This document shows positions 32,836 to 41,378 of a DNA stretch of 64,000 bases, piece by piece (position 1 is the first letter of the stretch; every line of letters begins with the position of its first letter). Where the stretch lies: contig CAVFFZ010000001.1 of NCBI GenBank assembly GCA_963621995.1, positions 1 through 64,000 on the forward strand, given 5' to 3'. The notes beneath the pieces are model-generated. The model saw only the letters and a program-made list of their open reading frames with translations, did no database searches and was not told where the DNA came from. The position numbers were made by a program, and so were the translations under genes. The stretch comes from UMGS1663 sp963621995. Lineage in GTDB: Bacteria > Bacillota > Clostridia > TANB77 > CAG-508.

Positions 32836-34539
32836 CTATTTTTGTTTTAATTTTAAATATCCTAATTCTTCCCATGAATTGTAAGCTAAATTTATTTTGA
32901 ATAATAATTTTGGTTTTGCACCTGCTCTGTTTTTATCCACAACACATGCGTAATAACGAATATCTGGATTTTTTTCCTCTTTTATTTCTATATTATTTGT
33001 ACTAACTTCTTCTAAAGAATATTCATAATCTTTTAAATTTTCTCTATTTATTTGTTTCATTAAACAAAGAGTATCTAATACTTCTTTAACCGTTCTGCTA
33101 ACTGCTAAGTCATTTACATCTAAATTTATTGGGCTAGTTGTACTCTCTGCTAATTGTAAAGTAGAACAAATAAAAACATCAAAATTTTGTGCTAAGTTTG
33201 AAAGTATTGTAGCTGTTTTCTTCAATTCCTCTGCTATTCCTATGTTTGCTGTGTCTGTTTTTAATGTATCATAGAAAATATATTCTATTTTTTCTTTATA
33301 GTAATAATTCATTATTACTTTCCTTAATTCATCATTTGTATGATCTGTAATATTTATAAAATATATAGAATTTTTCATTTCTTTATTTACCCAATCTGTT
33401 GCTGCAATTGTTCTGTTATATTCACTAGATACTTTTAAAAGTCTTTTGGCAAATTCTTCTTGTGTTTCTTTTTCTTCTTTTAATACAAACCCTTCTTCAT
33501 CCACTTTAACTTTTGTTTTTATGTCTGGTCTAAATTTAAATTCTAAAAGCTCTCCTTCTGTTTTTCTTATCATTTGACCATGTTTCTTTTGTATTTCTGG
33601 ATTATTTAAAATTGTAGTAATTAAACATAGTCTCATTTTTTCTTCAGACATTTCATTTGAAATAATTAGTACTTTCTTTTTATGTACAAATGCTGTATAT
33701 GCTGCTAAATTTGTTGTAAATCTACTTTTACCAGAGTTTGAAGGCATTGCAAATGCCATTGTTTCGCCTTTTCTTATTCCTTTAAATACTGAAGACAAAA
33801 TAGGAAATGGCATTTCCAAACCATTTGTTAAATTATTATCTCCTTTTTGTAAAAATGATGATAAATCTTTGTTTAAAATTGCTCTTTTAAACTTTCCTGT
33901 ATCACTTACTTGTCTTATAGCACTTTCTACTTCTTCTTCAGACATTTCATTATATAATTCATAGCTTGTAATATCTACAATTGAATTTTGAACATCTTTA
34001 ATAGGAACTTCTAAATAGTTTTTTCTTAAAATGAATAATTTTCTAAGTTCTGTATATATTTTTTCCATGTTATAATCTGTATCTGTCATTTTTTCTTTTA
34101 ATTGTTTTTTTAGTTCATAAGATTGTTCTGTGTCTTTTGCAAAGTTGAAGCCTTTTTTCGCTACTTCTGGAGTATAATTTCCTCCCTCTGTAAATAGAAC
34201 TCCTTTATATAAATTCAAAATTGCCTCATCTTCAAAAAAACAATCCTTGTAAAGGAAATAATATTTTACTATTAATTTTGGATCATTTAATAAAAGACCC
34301 ATATAAATATATTCTAATTCTAGATTGCTTAATCTTTTTGGATATATTCCTACCATTTCCTCTTGTTCTTCTTCATTTTGGTCATTCTTTATTTGTATGT
34401 CTTTTAACTTTTCAAGTGCTGTAACAAAGTCTCCATTTAATAAACAATCTTTTATTTCTTCTATAGTTTTTTCATTCTCTTTTGTCACTGGTATTTTGTT
34501 TAATAACTCATAAATTTTTTTTATATTTTTTGTTTCCAT
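32836..34539 (-). CDS. DnaB-like (SF4, RecA-fold) ATPase
   Basis: 567 aa. The N-terminal 220 residues are helical and match nothing I know. From about 240 there is a RecA-like domain: GIRKGETMAFAMPSNSGKSRFTTNLA with the P-loop, VLIISNEMSEEKMRLCL (the DnaB SxEMS motif), IEYIFYDTLKT as Walker B, and VDKNRAG near the end. An insertion of about 100 residues follows the SNEMS motif. It is not the usual replicative DnaB, whose N-terminal domain is different. It may be a helicase or a motor of a lost mobile element. It stands alone with a clear promoter (34581-34609). Confidence 0.65.
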   Translation of the reverse strand: METKNIKKIYELLNKIPVTKENEKTIEEIKDCLLNGDFVTALEKLKDIQIKNDQNEEEQEEMVGIYPKRLSNLELEYIYMGLLLNDPKLIVKYYFLYKDCFFEDEAILNLYKGVLFTEGGNYTPEVAKKGFNFAKDTEQSYELKKQLKEKMTDTDYNMEKIYTELRKLFILRKNYLEVPIKDVQNSIVDITSYELYNEMSEEEVESAIRQVSDTGKFKRAILNKDLSSFLQKGDNNLTNGLEMPFPILSSVFKGIRKGETMAFAMPSNSGKSRFTTNLAAYTAFVHKKKVLIISNEMSEEKMRLCLITTILNNPEIQKKHGQMIRKTEGELLEFKFRPDIKTKVKVDEEGFVLKEEKETQEEFAKRLLKVSSEYNRTIAATDWVNKEMKNSIYFINITDHTNDELRKVIMNYYYKEKIEYIFYDTLKTDTANIGIAEELKKTATILSNLAQNFDVFICSTLQLAESTTSPINLDVNDLAVSRTVKEVLDTLCLMKQINRENLKDYEYSLEEVSTNNIEIKEEKNPDIRYYACVVDKNRAGAKPKLLFKINLAYNSWEELGYLKLKQK

Positions 34540-34580
34540 ATATTAATAAAATCTCCTTTTTTCATCTGTATACATTTATT

Positions 34581-34609
34581 ATTTTATTTCTTTTAGTAAA
34601 ATTTGTAAA
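34581..34609 (-). promoter_or_regulatory. promoter of the DnaB-like gene
   Basis: On the minus strand TTTACA and TAAAAT are separated by 17 bases, about 45 bases before the start. The rest of the 336-bp gap (34540-34875) holds only AT-rich sequence and the terminator at 34833-34865. Confidence 0.55.
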
Positions 34610-34832
34610 GTGTTTACATGGTACTTTTTTAAAAAAGTTATAAATAATTTTTATAAAAAATATTTGAAAACATTTAAATAAAATTGCTAAAAATATGAGT
34701 AATTCTAGATTACATGCTGATTTAAAAAGATGTTTAATTTTCTTAAGTTATACACTTAATTCAAAACCTATTTTTATGTAACCAATTTGTTATTTGGTTC
34801 GCTTAAATTCTATATTTTATTTATACATAAAA

Positions 34833-34865
34833 ATAAGACCTACATTTTTATTAAGTAGGTCTTAT
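34833..34865 (-). terminator. terminator of the pilin-like two-gene unit
   Basis: An 11-bp stem (34833-34843 with 34855-34865) followed on the minus strand by a T-rich tract, 11 bases after the 34876 stop. Confidence 0.75.
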
Positions 34866-34875
34866 AATACATCTA

Positions 34876-35352
34876 TTACTTTTCAATTGCTTCTTTAATC
34901 TTATTATTTATTCTTTCATCCTTACATTCTTTTATTAAAGCACTCTCATATTTTAAATACTTTTCATTATCTATAGTTACTTCCTTATTATTTAATTCTT
35001 GTCCTAATTCTCTTATTATATCTATGTTAATTAAATATACTTCAATAGTATTTTCTTGTACATCTCCGTTGGAATTTGCATCATAAACAGTATATTGTGT
35101 TCCCTCTTGCCCATACAAACTAGAAGCTACACTTGCGCTCTTATTCAAAGTTAGTCCATTCTTTTCTAACTTATCTTTTAATCTATCCGTAATCTTATTT
35201 AAAGCCTCCTCCTGAGTCAAAATATTCCCAGTTTGTTCTATATTTTCACTCTTTTTCTTACTATTACTCATTACTACCGCACATACTATTGCGATAATCA
35301 CAATTACTACAATTATTATAACATAAGCTATTGATTTTTTCTTATTAAACAT
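34876..35352 (-). CDS. membrane-anchored hypothetical protein
   Basis: 158 aa from ATG 35352 (a GTG just before is in frame). A basic start MFNKKKS is followed by one membrane helix (about 8-30) and an outside domain with mixed alpha/beta character: EEALNKITDRLKDKLEKNGLTLN, YTVYDANSNG, EVYLINIDIIREL. No family is recognised. The start codon lies within a few bases of the stop of the BspA-like pilin gene, so the two are co-translated and perhaps work together on the surface. Confidence 0.65.
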   Translation of the reverse strand: MFNKKKSIAYVIIIVVIVIIAIVCAVVMSNSKKKSENIEQTGNILTQEEALNKITDRLKDKLEKNGLTLNKSASVASSLYGQEGTQYTVYDANSNGDVQENTIEVYLINIDIIRELGQELNNKEVTIDNEKYLKYESALIKECKDERINNKIKEAIEK

Positions 35353-35354
35353 CA

Positions 35355-36383
35355 CTATACACTCCCTTTCAGCGTCACACTACTAGTTCCACAATACTTA
35401 AACATATCTGTTGTAATTGCCTGAGAAGTAATCCAATTATTTCCAACATATATTGTTTTTAAATTTTGACAACAATCAAACATATAAGACATATTTGTAA
35501 CATTACTAGTATTAAATCCACTTACATCTAAAGTTTTCAAGCTCGTACAGTTTGTAAACATACCATACATATTTGTAACATTACTAGTATCAAATCCACT
35601 TAAATCTAAACTTGTCAAGTTACTGCAACCGCAAAACATATATGACATATCTGTAACATTACTAGTATTAAATCCACTTACATCTAAAGTTGTCAAGTTA
35701 CTGCAATTGGAAAACATATATGACATATCTGTAACATTACTAGTATCTATTCTCTCTATATTCTCTATATTTTTTAAATTATTTAAACCATGAAACCAAT
35801 ATGATGTATCAGCAGGTTTTATGTTTTCTGTAATTTTCACATTTATTATATTGAATTTATCGCCGTAGTACTCAGAAGTATACTCATCTCCCTGCTTGCT
35901 TGTAAATTCCAACCAAGGTGGTAGAATACTGCCTTCTTCTGAATAAAAGTATTCTATATTCCCATCTTCATCTTCTATTTCTTTTCCTTCAGACACATAT
36001 TTATATTTCTTATTTCCTATATTCCCATAATCCTCAGTAAGTGTAACATCTGTTTCCGAAGTTACATATTCCGGATCACTTGAAATCTCTAGTAACGATC
36101 CAGAGCCATCATTATACGAATATAATTTAGCATATATCTTTACTTTAGCCAAAGCATTTGTAGCATCATCCATCCAATTATTTATCCCATCCATATCTTT
36201 TTGTTCATTTAACTTTGCTTGCTCATACTCACCTTTTGCATCTTGTGTTCTATTTATTATGCCATTATTACCTAAAATTAAATTGATACTTATTCCTGCT
36301 AATATTAATAACACAACAATTGTGACTACGAGTGCTATTAATGTTATACCTTTGTTTCTTTTGAATTTTGTTTTAAACTCCAT
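35355..36383 (-). CDS. pilin-anchored surface protein with BspA-like (DUF285) repeats
   Basis: 342 aa. The N-terminus (KRNKGITLIALVVTIVVLLILAGISI split over residues about 9-34) is the same prepilin-like leader as in the retroelement target at 3776-5107, again with Ala at +5. The C-terminal half has three full and two partial copies of a 26-residue BspA/DUF285 leucine-rich unit (SNVTDMSYMF, then CSNLTTLDVSGFNT). Such repeats occur in secreted adhesion proteins of gut bacteria. It has an AGGAGGAA ribosome site. The shared anchor suggests the same export route as the variable protein. Confidence 0.85.
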   Translation of the reverse strand: MEFKTKFKRNKGITLIALVVTIVVLLILAGISINLILGNNGIINRTQDAKGEYEQAKLNEQKDMDGINNWMDDATNALAKVKIYAKLYSYNDGSGSLLEISSDPEYVTSETDVTLTEDYGNIGNKKYKYVSEGKEIEDEDGNIEYFYSEEGSILPPWLEFTSKQGDEYTSEYYGDKFNIINVKITENIKPADTSYWFHGLNNLKNIENIERIDTSNVTDMSYMFSNCSNLTTLDVSGFNTSNVTDMSYMFCGCSNLTSLDLSGFDTSNVTNMYGMFTNCTSLKTLDVSGFNTSNVTNMSYMFDCCQNLKTIYVGNNWITSQAITTDMFKYCGTSSVTLKGSV

Positions 36384-36437
36384 TTTCCTTCCTCCTCTTT
36401 TTTATTTAAGGTATTAATGCTATTTCAAAAAACACCA

Positions 36438-36500
36438 AAAAGCAACACAAATATACCTATCAAATTTTACATTTTTTAGGTTTATTTGTGTTGCTTTTTT
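36438..36500. terminator. long bidirectional terminator
   Basis: A 21-bp stem with one mismatch (36438-36458 with 36478-36498) has T-tracts on both strands. It would stop transcripts from the peroxiredoxin gene. The remaining bases of the 394-bp gap 36384-36777 are AT-rich and show no frame I can support. Confidence 0.8.
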
Positions 36501-36777
36501 CTATTCTTTTCTCGTTTTTTAAATTACTCGTGTGTATGTTTACTCTCGCAATGGTTTTAGCGTTTTTTATCTTTTGCATTTTATACCTCTTTTTATTTTC
36601 TGTTTTCATTTTATACTATTTTTTTATTTTTATCAAGCATTTTTATATTTTTTTATTTTATTTTTGAATTAAAAGAAAATTATTCAATAAAGTTTCTATG
36701 TAAAATTTTAAAAGTAAGTGAATCTGGATATACAACACTCTTTTGTAAATACTATTGTTTTTTGCAGTTATAATAAA

Positions 36778-37497
36778 TTATTTGTTTTCATCTTTATTCT
36801 CTAATCTTTTACATTCTTTTGTTTCTGCATTAATACATTTTTCAGGGTTTTTAAAACTCAAATACCAATTCATTCCATTTCTATTTTCTGCTATCTCCCT
36901 ATTTCTTTGTTCTAATTCTTTAAAAGTTTTTGGTGCTGGTACAATTATAGGTTCACATGGTACCCAATTTGCTGGTGTTGAACCATTGCTTGCTTTTGAA
37001 GTTTGAAGTGCTTCTATGCATCTTAATATTTCTGGAATACATCTTCCTATATTTAGTGGATAAACTAATATTAATCTAACTATACCTTGATCATCTATAA
37101 TAAATACATTTCTAACTGTTTCAGTTGTACTTACGTCACTTGAAATCATTCCATATTTTCTTGCTATTGCTCCATTTCTGTCCGCTATTATTGGAAATGG
37201 TATTACTATACCTGTTTTACAATAAATGTCATATGCCCATGCTAAATGCGAAGGATTACTATCTACACTTAAACCTATTAAACAAGTATTTAATCTTTCA
37301 AAATATGTATTTGCTTTAGAAAAGGCAATCATTTCTGTGGTACATACGGGGGTAAAATCTCCTGGATGAGAAAACAATACTACCCATTTCCCTCTATATT
37401 GATTTAAATTTATTCTTCCCATAGTTGTATCTGCCTCAAAATCTGGTGCTTGCATTCCTATTTTTACATTTCCATTCATCATTATTTCATAATCCAT
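36778..37497 (-). CDS. peroxiredoxin (Prx6/AhpC-TSA type)
   Basis: 239 aa. The peroxidatic site is FSHPGDFTPVCTTEM (Cys about 50) and the Prx6-like C-terminal extension has PANWVPCEPIIVP. Two late Cys (in NPEKCINAETKECKRL) are placed as in archaeal-type two-Cys Prx6 enzymes and could be resolving. It reduces peroxides with thiol donors in the cytoplasm, fitting an anaerobe. It has a GAGGAG site before ATG 37497 and is a single gene. Confidence 0.92.
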   Translation of the reverse strand: MDYEIMMNGNVKIGMQAPDFEADTTMGRINLNQYRGKWVVLFSHPGDFTPVCTTEMIAFSKANTYFERLNTCLIGLSVDSNPSHLAWAYDIYCKTGIVIPFPIIADRNGAIARKYGMISSDVSTTETVRNVFIIDDQGIVRLILVYPLNIGRCIPEILRCIEALQTSKASNGSTPANWVPCEPIIVPAPKTFKELEQRNREIAENRNGMNWYLSFKNPEKCINAETKECKRLENKDENK

Positions 37498-37566
37498 AAT
37501 AAAAAACTCCTCTCATATTTTTTATATAATATGAGAAAGAGTTTGTTTTGTGTTACTTTTATTTTT

Positions 37567-38763
37567 TTAAATTACCTTATTTAATATAACTCCTGAAGTT
37601 TTGCCCCCAACATTTTCTATTGTTGCTTTTGCATTTTCTATATCTTCTATATTTGTTTTTTGTTCTTGTGCTACTATAATTGTAGTATCTACAATATTTG
37701 TAAGAACTATTGGTAAAACTTTTTCATTTACAGATGCTGTATCTATTAAAATAATATCATAATTGTTTTCTAAGATTTTTAGTAAATCTTTTACATTACT
37801 TTGTAAGAATTTTTCTTCTTCAACTTCTACATTTCCTACTGGTAAAACATAAATATTTTCTTTTTCTGTTTTTTGTACTATATTTTCTATATCCTTGAAC
37901 GTTCCTGATTTTATTATGTTTGTTAATCCAATTTTTTCTTCTAAATTGTATTCTTTAGATAATGTTTTTGTAAATATATTTGCATCTATTACTAATACTT
38001 TGTTATATATTTTTGCATATTGAATTGCTAAATTGTTTACAATATATGTTGTTCCAGGTCGTTTTCCAACTCCTGTAAACAATATTGTTTTTGCCTTTTC
38101 TATGTCTTTATTTAGTTTTATATTTGTTTCTATCCTTTTTAGTTGATTACTAATATTTGTGTTGCTTGTTGTATATTTTATAGGCTCTTTTTTATTTTTT
38201 TTCTTTTCTAAACTAACTTTGCCAAGCACATTTATTTTAGCTAAATTTTCTATTTCTGATGCACTTACCATTCCGTTAATGTTAAGTAAAACAATAATAT
38301 ATACTGCAAATCCTACTATTCCTATAAGAGCACATATTGCAATATCTTTTAAATATGTTTCATTACTTGGTGTTGTAGGTACTTGTGGTGTTTCTAGCAT
38401 CTTAAACATTTTTATTTCATATGTTGTTTGTAGGCTATCTTCTAGTGTTTCTATATAACTATTTATTTCATTAAAAGCTACATCTTTTTTTGTATTTGTT
38501 GCTACAGCTGTGATAATCTTACTTGTTTTGTCAAAATTTACATCTATATTTTCTGACTTTAGTACATCTTTACTTACTATATATTTTTCAATAGATGCAT
38601 CTGCTTTATCTATTAAAATTTGTGCTTTAGATTCATATTCTGGTCTTTTTATTACAAATGTATATAATACTCCTACTACTATAGAAATTAATAAGATATA
38701 AATTAATATATTTTTTCTTTGGTATGTAAATTTGAATATTTGTTTTATATCTAATTCTTCCAC
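37567..38763 (-). CDS. Wzz/BY-kinase-like fusion with altered P-loop
   Basis: 398 aa. Residues 1-180 are a polysaccharide co-polymerase (Wzz) unit with two membrane helices (about 18-38 and 150-172) and the outside loop between them. Residues 200-398 are a BY-kinase/ParA-like domain with VLVIDANIF (Walker A') and YDIILIDTASV (Walker B). The P-loop reads FTGVGKRPGTTYIVNNLA, so the invariant GK(S/T) lysine is missing, and there is no C-terminal Tyr cluster. It probably controls chain length of the polysaccharide made by the following locus, perhaps without kinase activity. Confidence 0.8.
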   Translation of the reverse strand: MEELDIKQIFKFTYQRKNILIYILLISIVVGVLYTFVIKRPEYESKAQILIDKADASIEKYIVSKDVLKSENIDVNFDKTSKIITAVATNTKKDVAFNEINSYIETLEDSLQTTYEIKMFKMLETPQVPTTPSNETYLKDIAICALIGIVGFAVYIIVLLNINGMVSASEIENLAKINVLGKVSLEKKKNKKEPIKYTTSNTNISNQLKRIETNIKLNKDIEKAKTILFTGVGKRPGTTYIVNNLAIQYAKIYNKVLVIDANIFTKTLSKEYNLEEKIGLTNIIKSGTFKDIENIVQKTEKENIYVLPVGNVEVEEEKFLQSNVKDLLKILENNYDIILIDTASVNEKVLPIVLTNIVDTTIIVAQEQKTNIEDIENAKATIENVGGKTSGVILNKVI

Positions 38764-38799
38764 GTTATTCTCTCCTTATATATTGTGTATTTCTTTTAA

Positions 38800-38848
38800 C
38801 AAAAAAATGTTAAAATATTGAACATTAATATTTTAACACTTTTTTTAA
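38800..38848 (-). terminator. terminator of the 38874 gene
   Basis: A perfect 12-bp stem (38808-38819 with 38827-38838) with a T-run on either strand. Confidence 0.7.
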
Positions 38849-38873
38849 CTTTTGTCTATTAATTTTAACTTTT

Positions 38874-39212
38874 TCAGACTTTTTTCCAGAACCAATCAAG
38901 ACTGTTATCTATACTTTTAATCTTTCTATCCTGTGCCTCAATATTGTCTGACCAAAGATATGCTAAAAAAGATAATAATACAAACATAAAGTCTACAGCA
39001 ATGCAATTTGCAATAGTTGTTGTTATTTCTCCTGTTGGATCGTTTACAGCAACATATTCAATGCAGTGCCCTACTATTAATGTTAAAAAAGATAATAACA
39101 TAATACAAGTTACATTACTTCTTTTTATTTCTTTTGCTAAAATTACCACTAATACAGCTATAACTAATGCTATTAATACATTTAGTGGATTTGTAAAGTC
39201 AACTATTGGCAT
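38874..39212 (-). CDS. small three-helix membrane protein
   Basis: 112 aa with three membrane helices (about 8-25, 33-53 and 66-88) and a charged C-terminus ending DWFWKKV. An AGGGGGAGG site precedes the ATG. No family is recognised. It sits between the Wzz fusion and the manC/manA region, with its own terminator. Confidence 0.6.
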   Translation of the reverse strand: MPIVDFTNPLNVLIALVIAVLVVILAKEIKRSNVTCIMLLSFLTLIVGHCIEYVAVNDPTGEITTTIANCIAVDFMFVLLSFLAYLWSDNIEAQDRKIKSIDNSLDWFWKKV

Positions 39213-39506
39213 CTTTCGTACCTCCCCCTATTTTTATTTTTCTTATGTTTTATTATTTTATATTCATTATTTTACATTTTTTTAATATTATTTGCAATAC
39301 TTTTTTATGATTTTTTATTTTTCTTTTTTTATTACGTAATTTTTTTTAATTTCCAAAGATTTTATCATATACAATATGAGAATGAAAATCTATCATTCGT
39401 TATCTTCTTTTTTTAATTTTGCTTTTCTTTTAAATCTAATTTTTTCATTTCCTTCCTCTTTTTTCTTTTGATTTAGTATGTAGTTATTATATCGAATTTA
39501 TGTTAT
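39213..39506. other. gene-free AT-rich region
   Basis: About 290 bases of T-rich + strand. I see only the leader of the minus-strand membrane protein on the left and nothing else that I can support. Confidence 0.5.
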
Positions 39507-39866
39507 TTATGCAACACATTTGTTTATTATTTTTTTACTTTTTTTATGTTTATATACTCTAATTGGTTGTTTTATACATTTAGATGATTTATAATTCATT
39601 ACTTCTAAAGCTTTATCTATATGCAATTTCCTTAAATTTCCACTTTTATCTACTCTATTATAATCATACAAACGATACGTTAAATTAGAGTTTTCTTGTA
39701 TTTCAGCAATTAATGTTCCTGCACCAATCGTATGGATCGTTCTAGCTTTAATATAAAATAAATCATCCTTATGTATTTCTACTTTATTTAAATATTTTTC
39801 TATGGTTTCTTCTTTTATTGCTTGTCTTACTATTTTTTTATCTACATCACAAGTAATCTTTTCCAC
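39507..39866 (-). pseudogene. manA: mannose-6-phosphate isomerase fragment (copy A)
   Basis: About 119 aa matching only the middle of the intact copy at 42595-43605 (RLYDYNRVDKSGNLRKLHIDKALEVMNY segment). The first 150 residues with the zinc ligands and the last 90 are missing, and the ESGTIHAIGAG block reads KARTIHTIGAG. A few N-terminal codons survive next to manC at about 39870-39905, so an internal deletion of several hundred bases is likely. Confidence 0.8.
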
Positions 39867-39892
39867 TTGGTTTTAGCAAGAACGGACTATTA

Positions 39893-41209
39893 TTAGTCTT
39901 CCAATTTAAACTTGTGCTTATCATTTACATTTATCTCCTTGCCTAATTGGACTTCTATTACTTTTAATTCTGTTTCAGCAATAATAGTATGTCTGCATCC
40001 AGCTTCCATTGTAATTACATCTCCTGCCTTTACTATTTGTTCCATTCCATCAACTATAGTTTTTCCAGTTCCTGATATTATTGTCCATACTTCATCTCTA
40101 AAATCATGACTATGATATGCCATTCGATTTCCTGGATTTAGTGTAACAAGAATTGTTAAACTTTTTTCTTGAACATCTATTACTCGATAACTTCCCCAAG
40201 ATTTTTCGGCAAACATTATTTGCTGATTAATATTTTCCACAAAAGGCTTTATATAACTTGATTGTTCCTTATCTGATACTAATATTCCCTCACTACTTGC
40301 TGCTACTACTACATTTTTCAATCCCATACATAAAATAGGTACATTCAATTCATTAATAATATGTGTATTTTCACATTTATCGTTTTCAATACCTTTACCA
40401 AAGATTTTTTCATCCATTGCTTCTGTTAAAGTATTCCACGTTCCCAAGTCTTTCCATTTGCCATCGAATTTCATAACTTGTATTTGTTTTTCTTTTTCAA
40501 CAACTGCATAGTCAAAGCTTATTTTTTCCAAAGTTTCATACTTGTTAAATAAGTCATAATAATCTTCAAATTCTATTAATTTATGAGCAATATCTAAAAC
40601 ATATTTTAGTTTATAAGCAAAAATTCCACCATTCCATAAAGCTCCTTGTTTAATATATTCTTTAGCTGTTTCTAAATTAGGTTTTTCTTTAAACATTTTT
40701 ACTTTGCTTATTTTTTGCTTTGTCTCTGGAATAATGTAACCATATTTTTCACTTGGATAAGTTGGAGTTATTCCCATTAATGATAAATTGTATTTTGAAT
40801 TTTTTGCTAACTCATATAAATTTTCTAAAGCTATAAAATAATCATTATCAACATATGGGTCAACTGGACAAACAACTACAGATTCTTCCAAGGAAATCTT
40901 TTTAACATCATGTAAATACGCTGTAGCTAATGCTATTGCAGGAAATGTATCTCTACGACATGGTTCTATAGAAATTCCTACTTCTTTTCCAATTTGGTTG
41001 TTAATTGTTGAAACTTGAGTTTGTGATGTAGCAATAGTAATTGTTGATTCATTATTAACTTTCTTTATATTTTTGTACATACGTTCAAGCATTGATTCAT
41101 ATTCGCCATCTTCATTTTTGAATATTTTTATAAATTGTTTAGAACGTATATCGTTTGATAGAGGCCATAATCTTTTTCCTGAGCCCCCTGATAATAAAAT
41201 TACATTCAT
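39893..41209 (-). CDS. manC: mannose-1-phosphate guanylyltransferase with cupin domain (copy A, intact)
   Basis: 438 aa. The nucleotidyltransferase start MNVILLSGGSGKRLWPLS holds the GGxGxRLWPLS signature; CRRDTFPAIALA and VVCPVDPYVD follow. From about 330 there is a cupin (YHSHDFRDEVWTIISGTGKT, AGCRHTI) as in bifunctional ManC/AlgA, though the isomerase activity may rest elsewhere. It makes GDP-mannose. Its first two thirds are apparently identical in DNA to the broken copy at 43574-44557. A GDP-fucose-synthase-like remnant lies just upstream. Confidence 0.9.
   Translation of the reverse strand: MNVILLSGGSGKRLWPLSNDIRSKQFIKIFKNEDGEYESMLERMYKNIKKVNNESTITIATSQTQVSTINNQIGKEVGISIEPCRRDTFPAIALATAYLHDVKKISLEESVVVCPVDPYVDNDYFIALENLYELAKNSKYNLSLMGITPTYPSEKYGYIIPETKQKISKVKMFKEKPNLETAKEYIKQGALWNGGIFAYKLKYVLDIAHKLIEFEDYYDLFNKYETLEKISFDYAVVEKEKQIQVMKFDGKWKDLGTWNTLTEAMDEKIFGKGIENDKCENTHIINELNVPILCMGLKNVVVAASSEGILVSDKEQSSYIKPFVENINQQIMFAEKSWGSYRVIDVQEKSLTILVTLNPGNRMAYHSHDFRDEVWTIISGTGKTIVDGMEQIVKAGDVITMEAGCRHTIIAETELKVIEVQLGKEINVNDKHKFKLED
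40029..40876 (-). repeat. near-identical duplication, partner of 43710-44557
   Basis: By eye all of about 848 bases are the same as 43710-44557 (offset 3681). Left of 40029 the two copies differ at roughly one base in ten. Right of 40876 they are unrelated. Confidence 0.85.
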
Positions 41210-41224
41210 TATAATTTCCTCTTT

Positions 41225-41340
41225 CTATTGTCTTTCTGCACGCATTGGATTATTTAAAAAAGCTTCATAAGCAAGTTTAATTCCATCTTATAATTCTGTT
41301 TTATAAGCCCAGCCTAAATTGGCCACTTTTAATTTCGTAT
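41225..41340 (-). pseudogene. C-terminal remnant of a GDP-L-fucose-synthase-like epimerase
   Basis: The minus-strand frame reads KLKVANLGWAYKTEL, a stop, then DGIKLAYEAFLNNPMRAERQ and a stop, 16 bases before the manC start. This is the typical end of GDP-fucose synthase or a related NAD-dependent sugar epimerase (LGWxxKTxLEEGIKxTYxWFLxN), with a Glu codon apparently turned into TAA. Too short to be sure of the exact enzyme. Confidence 0.45.
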
Positions 41341-41378
41341 GCAGTTATTATATCTCCCAACTTAAATTGGTATGGTTT

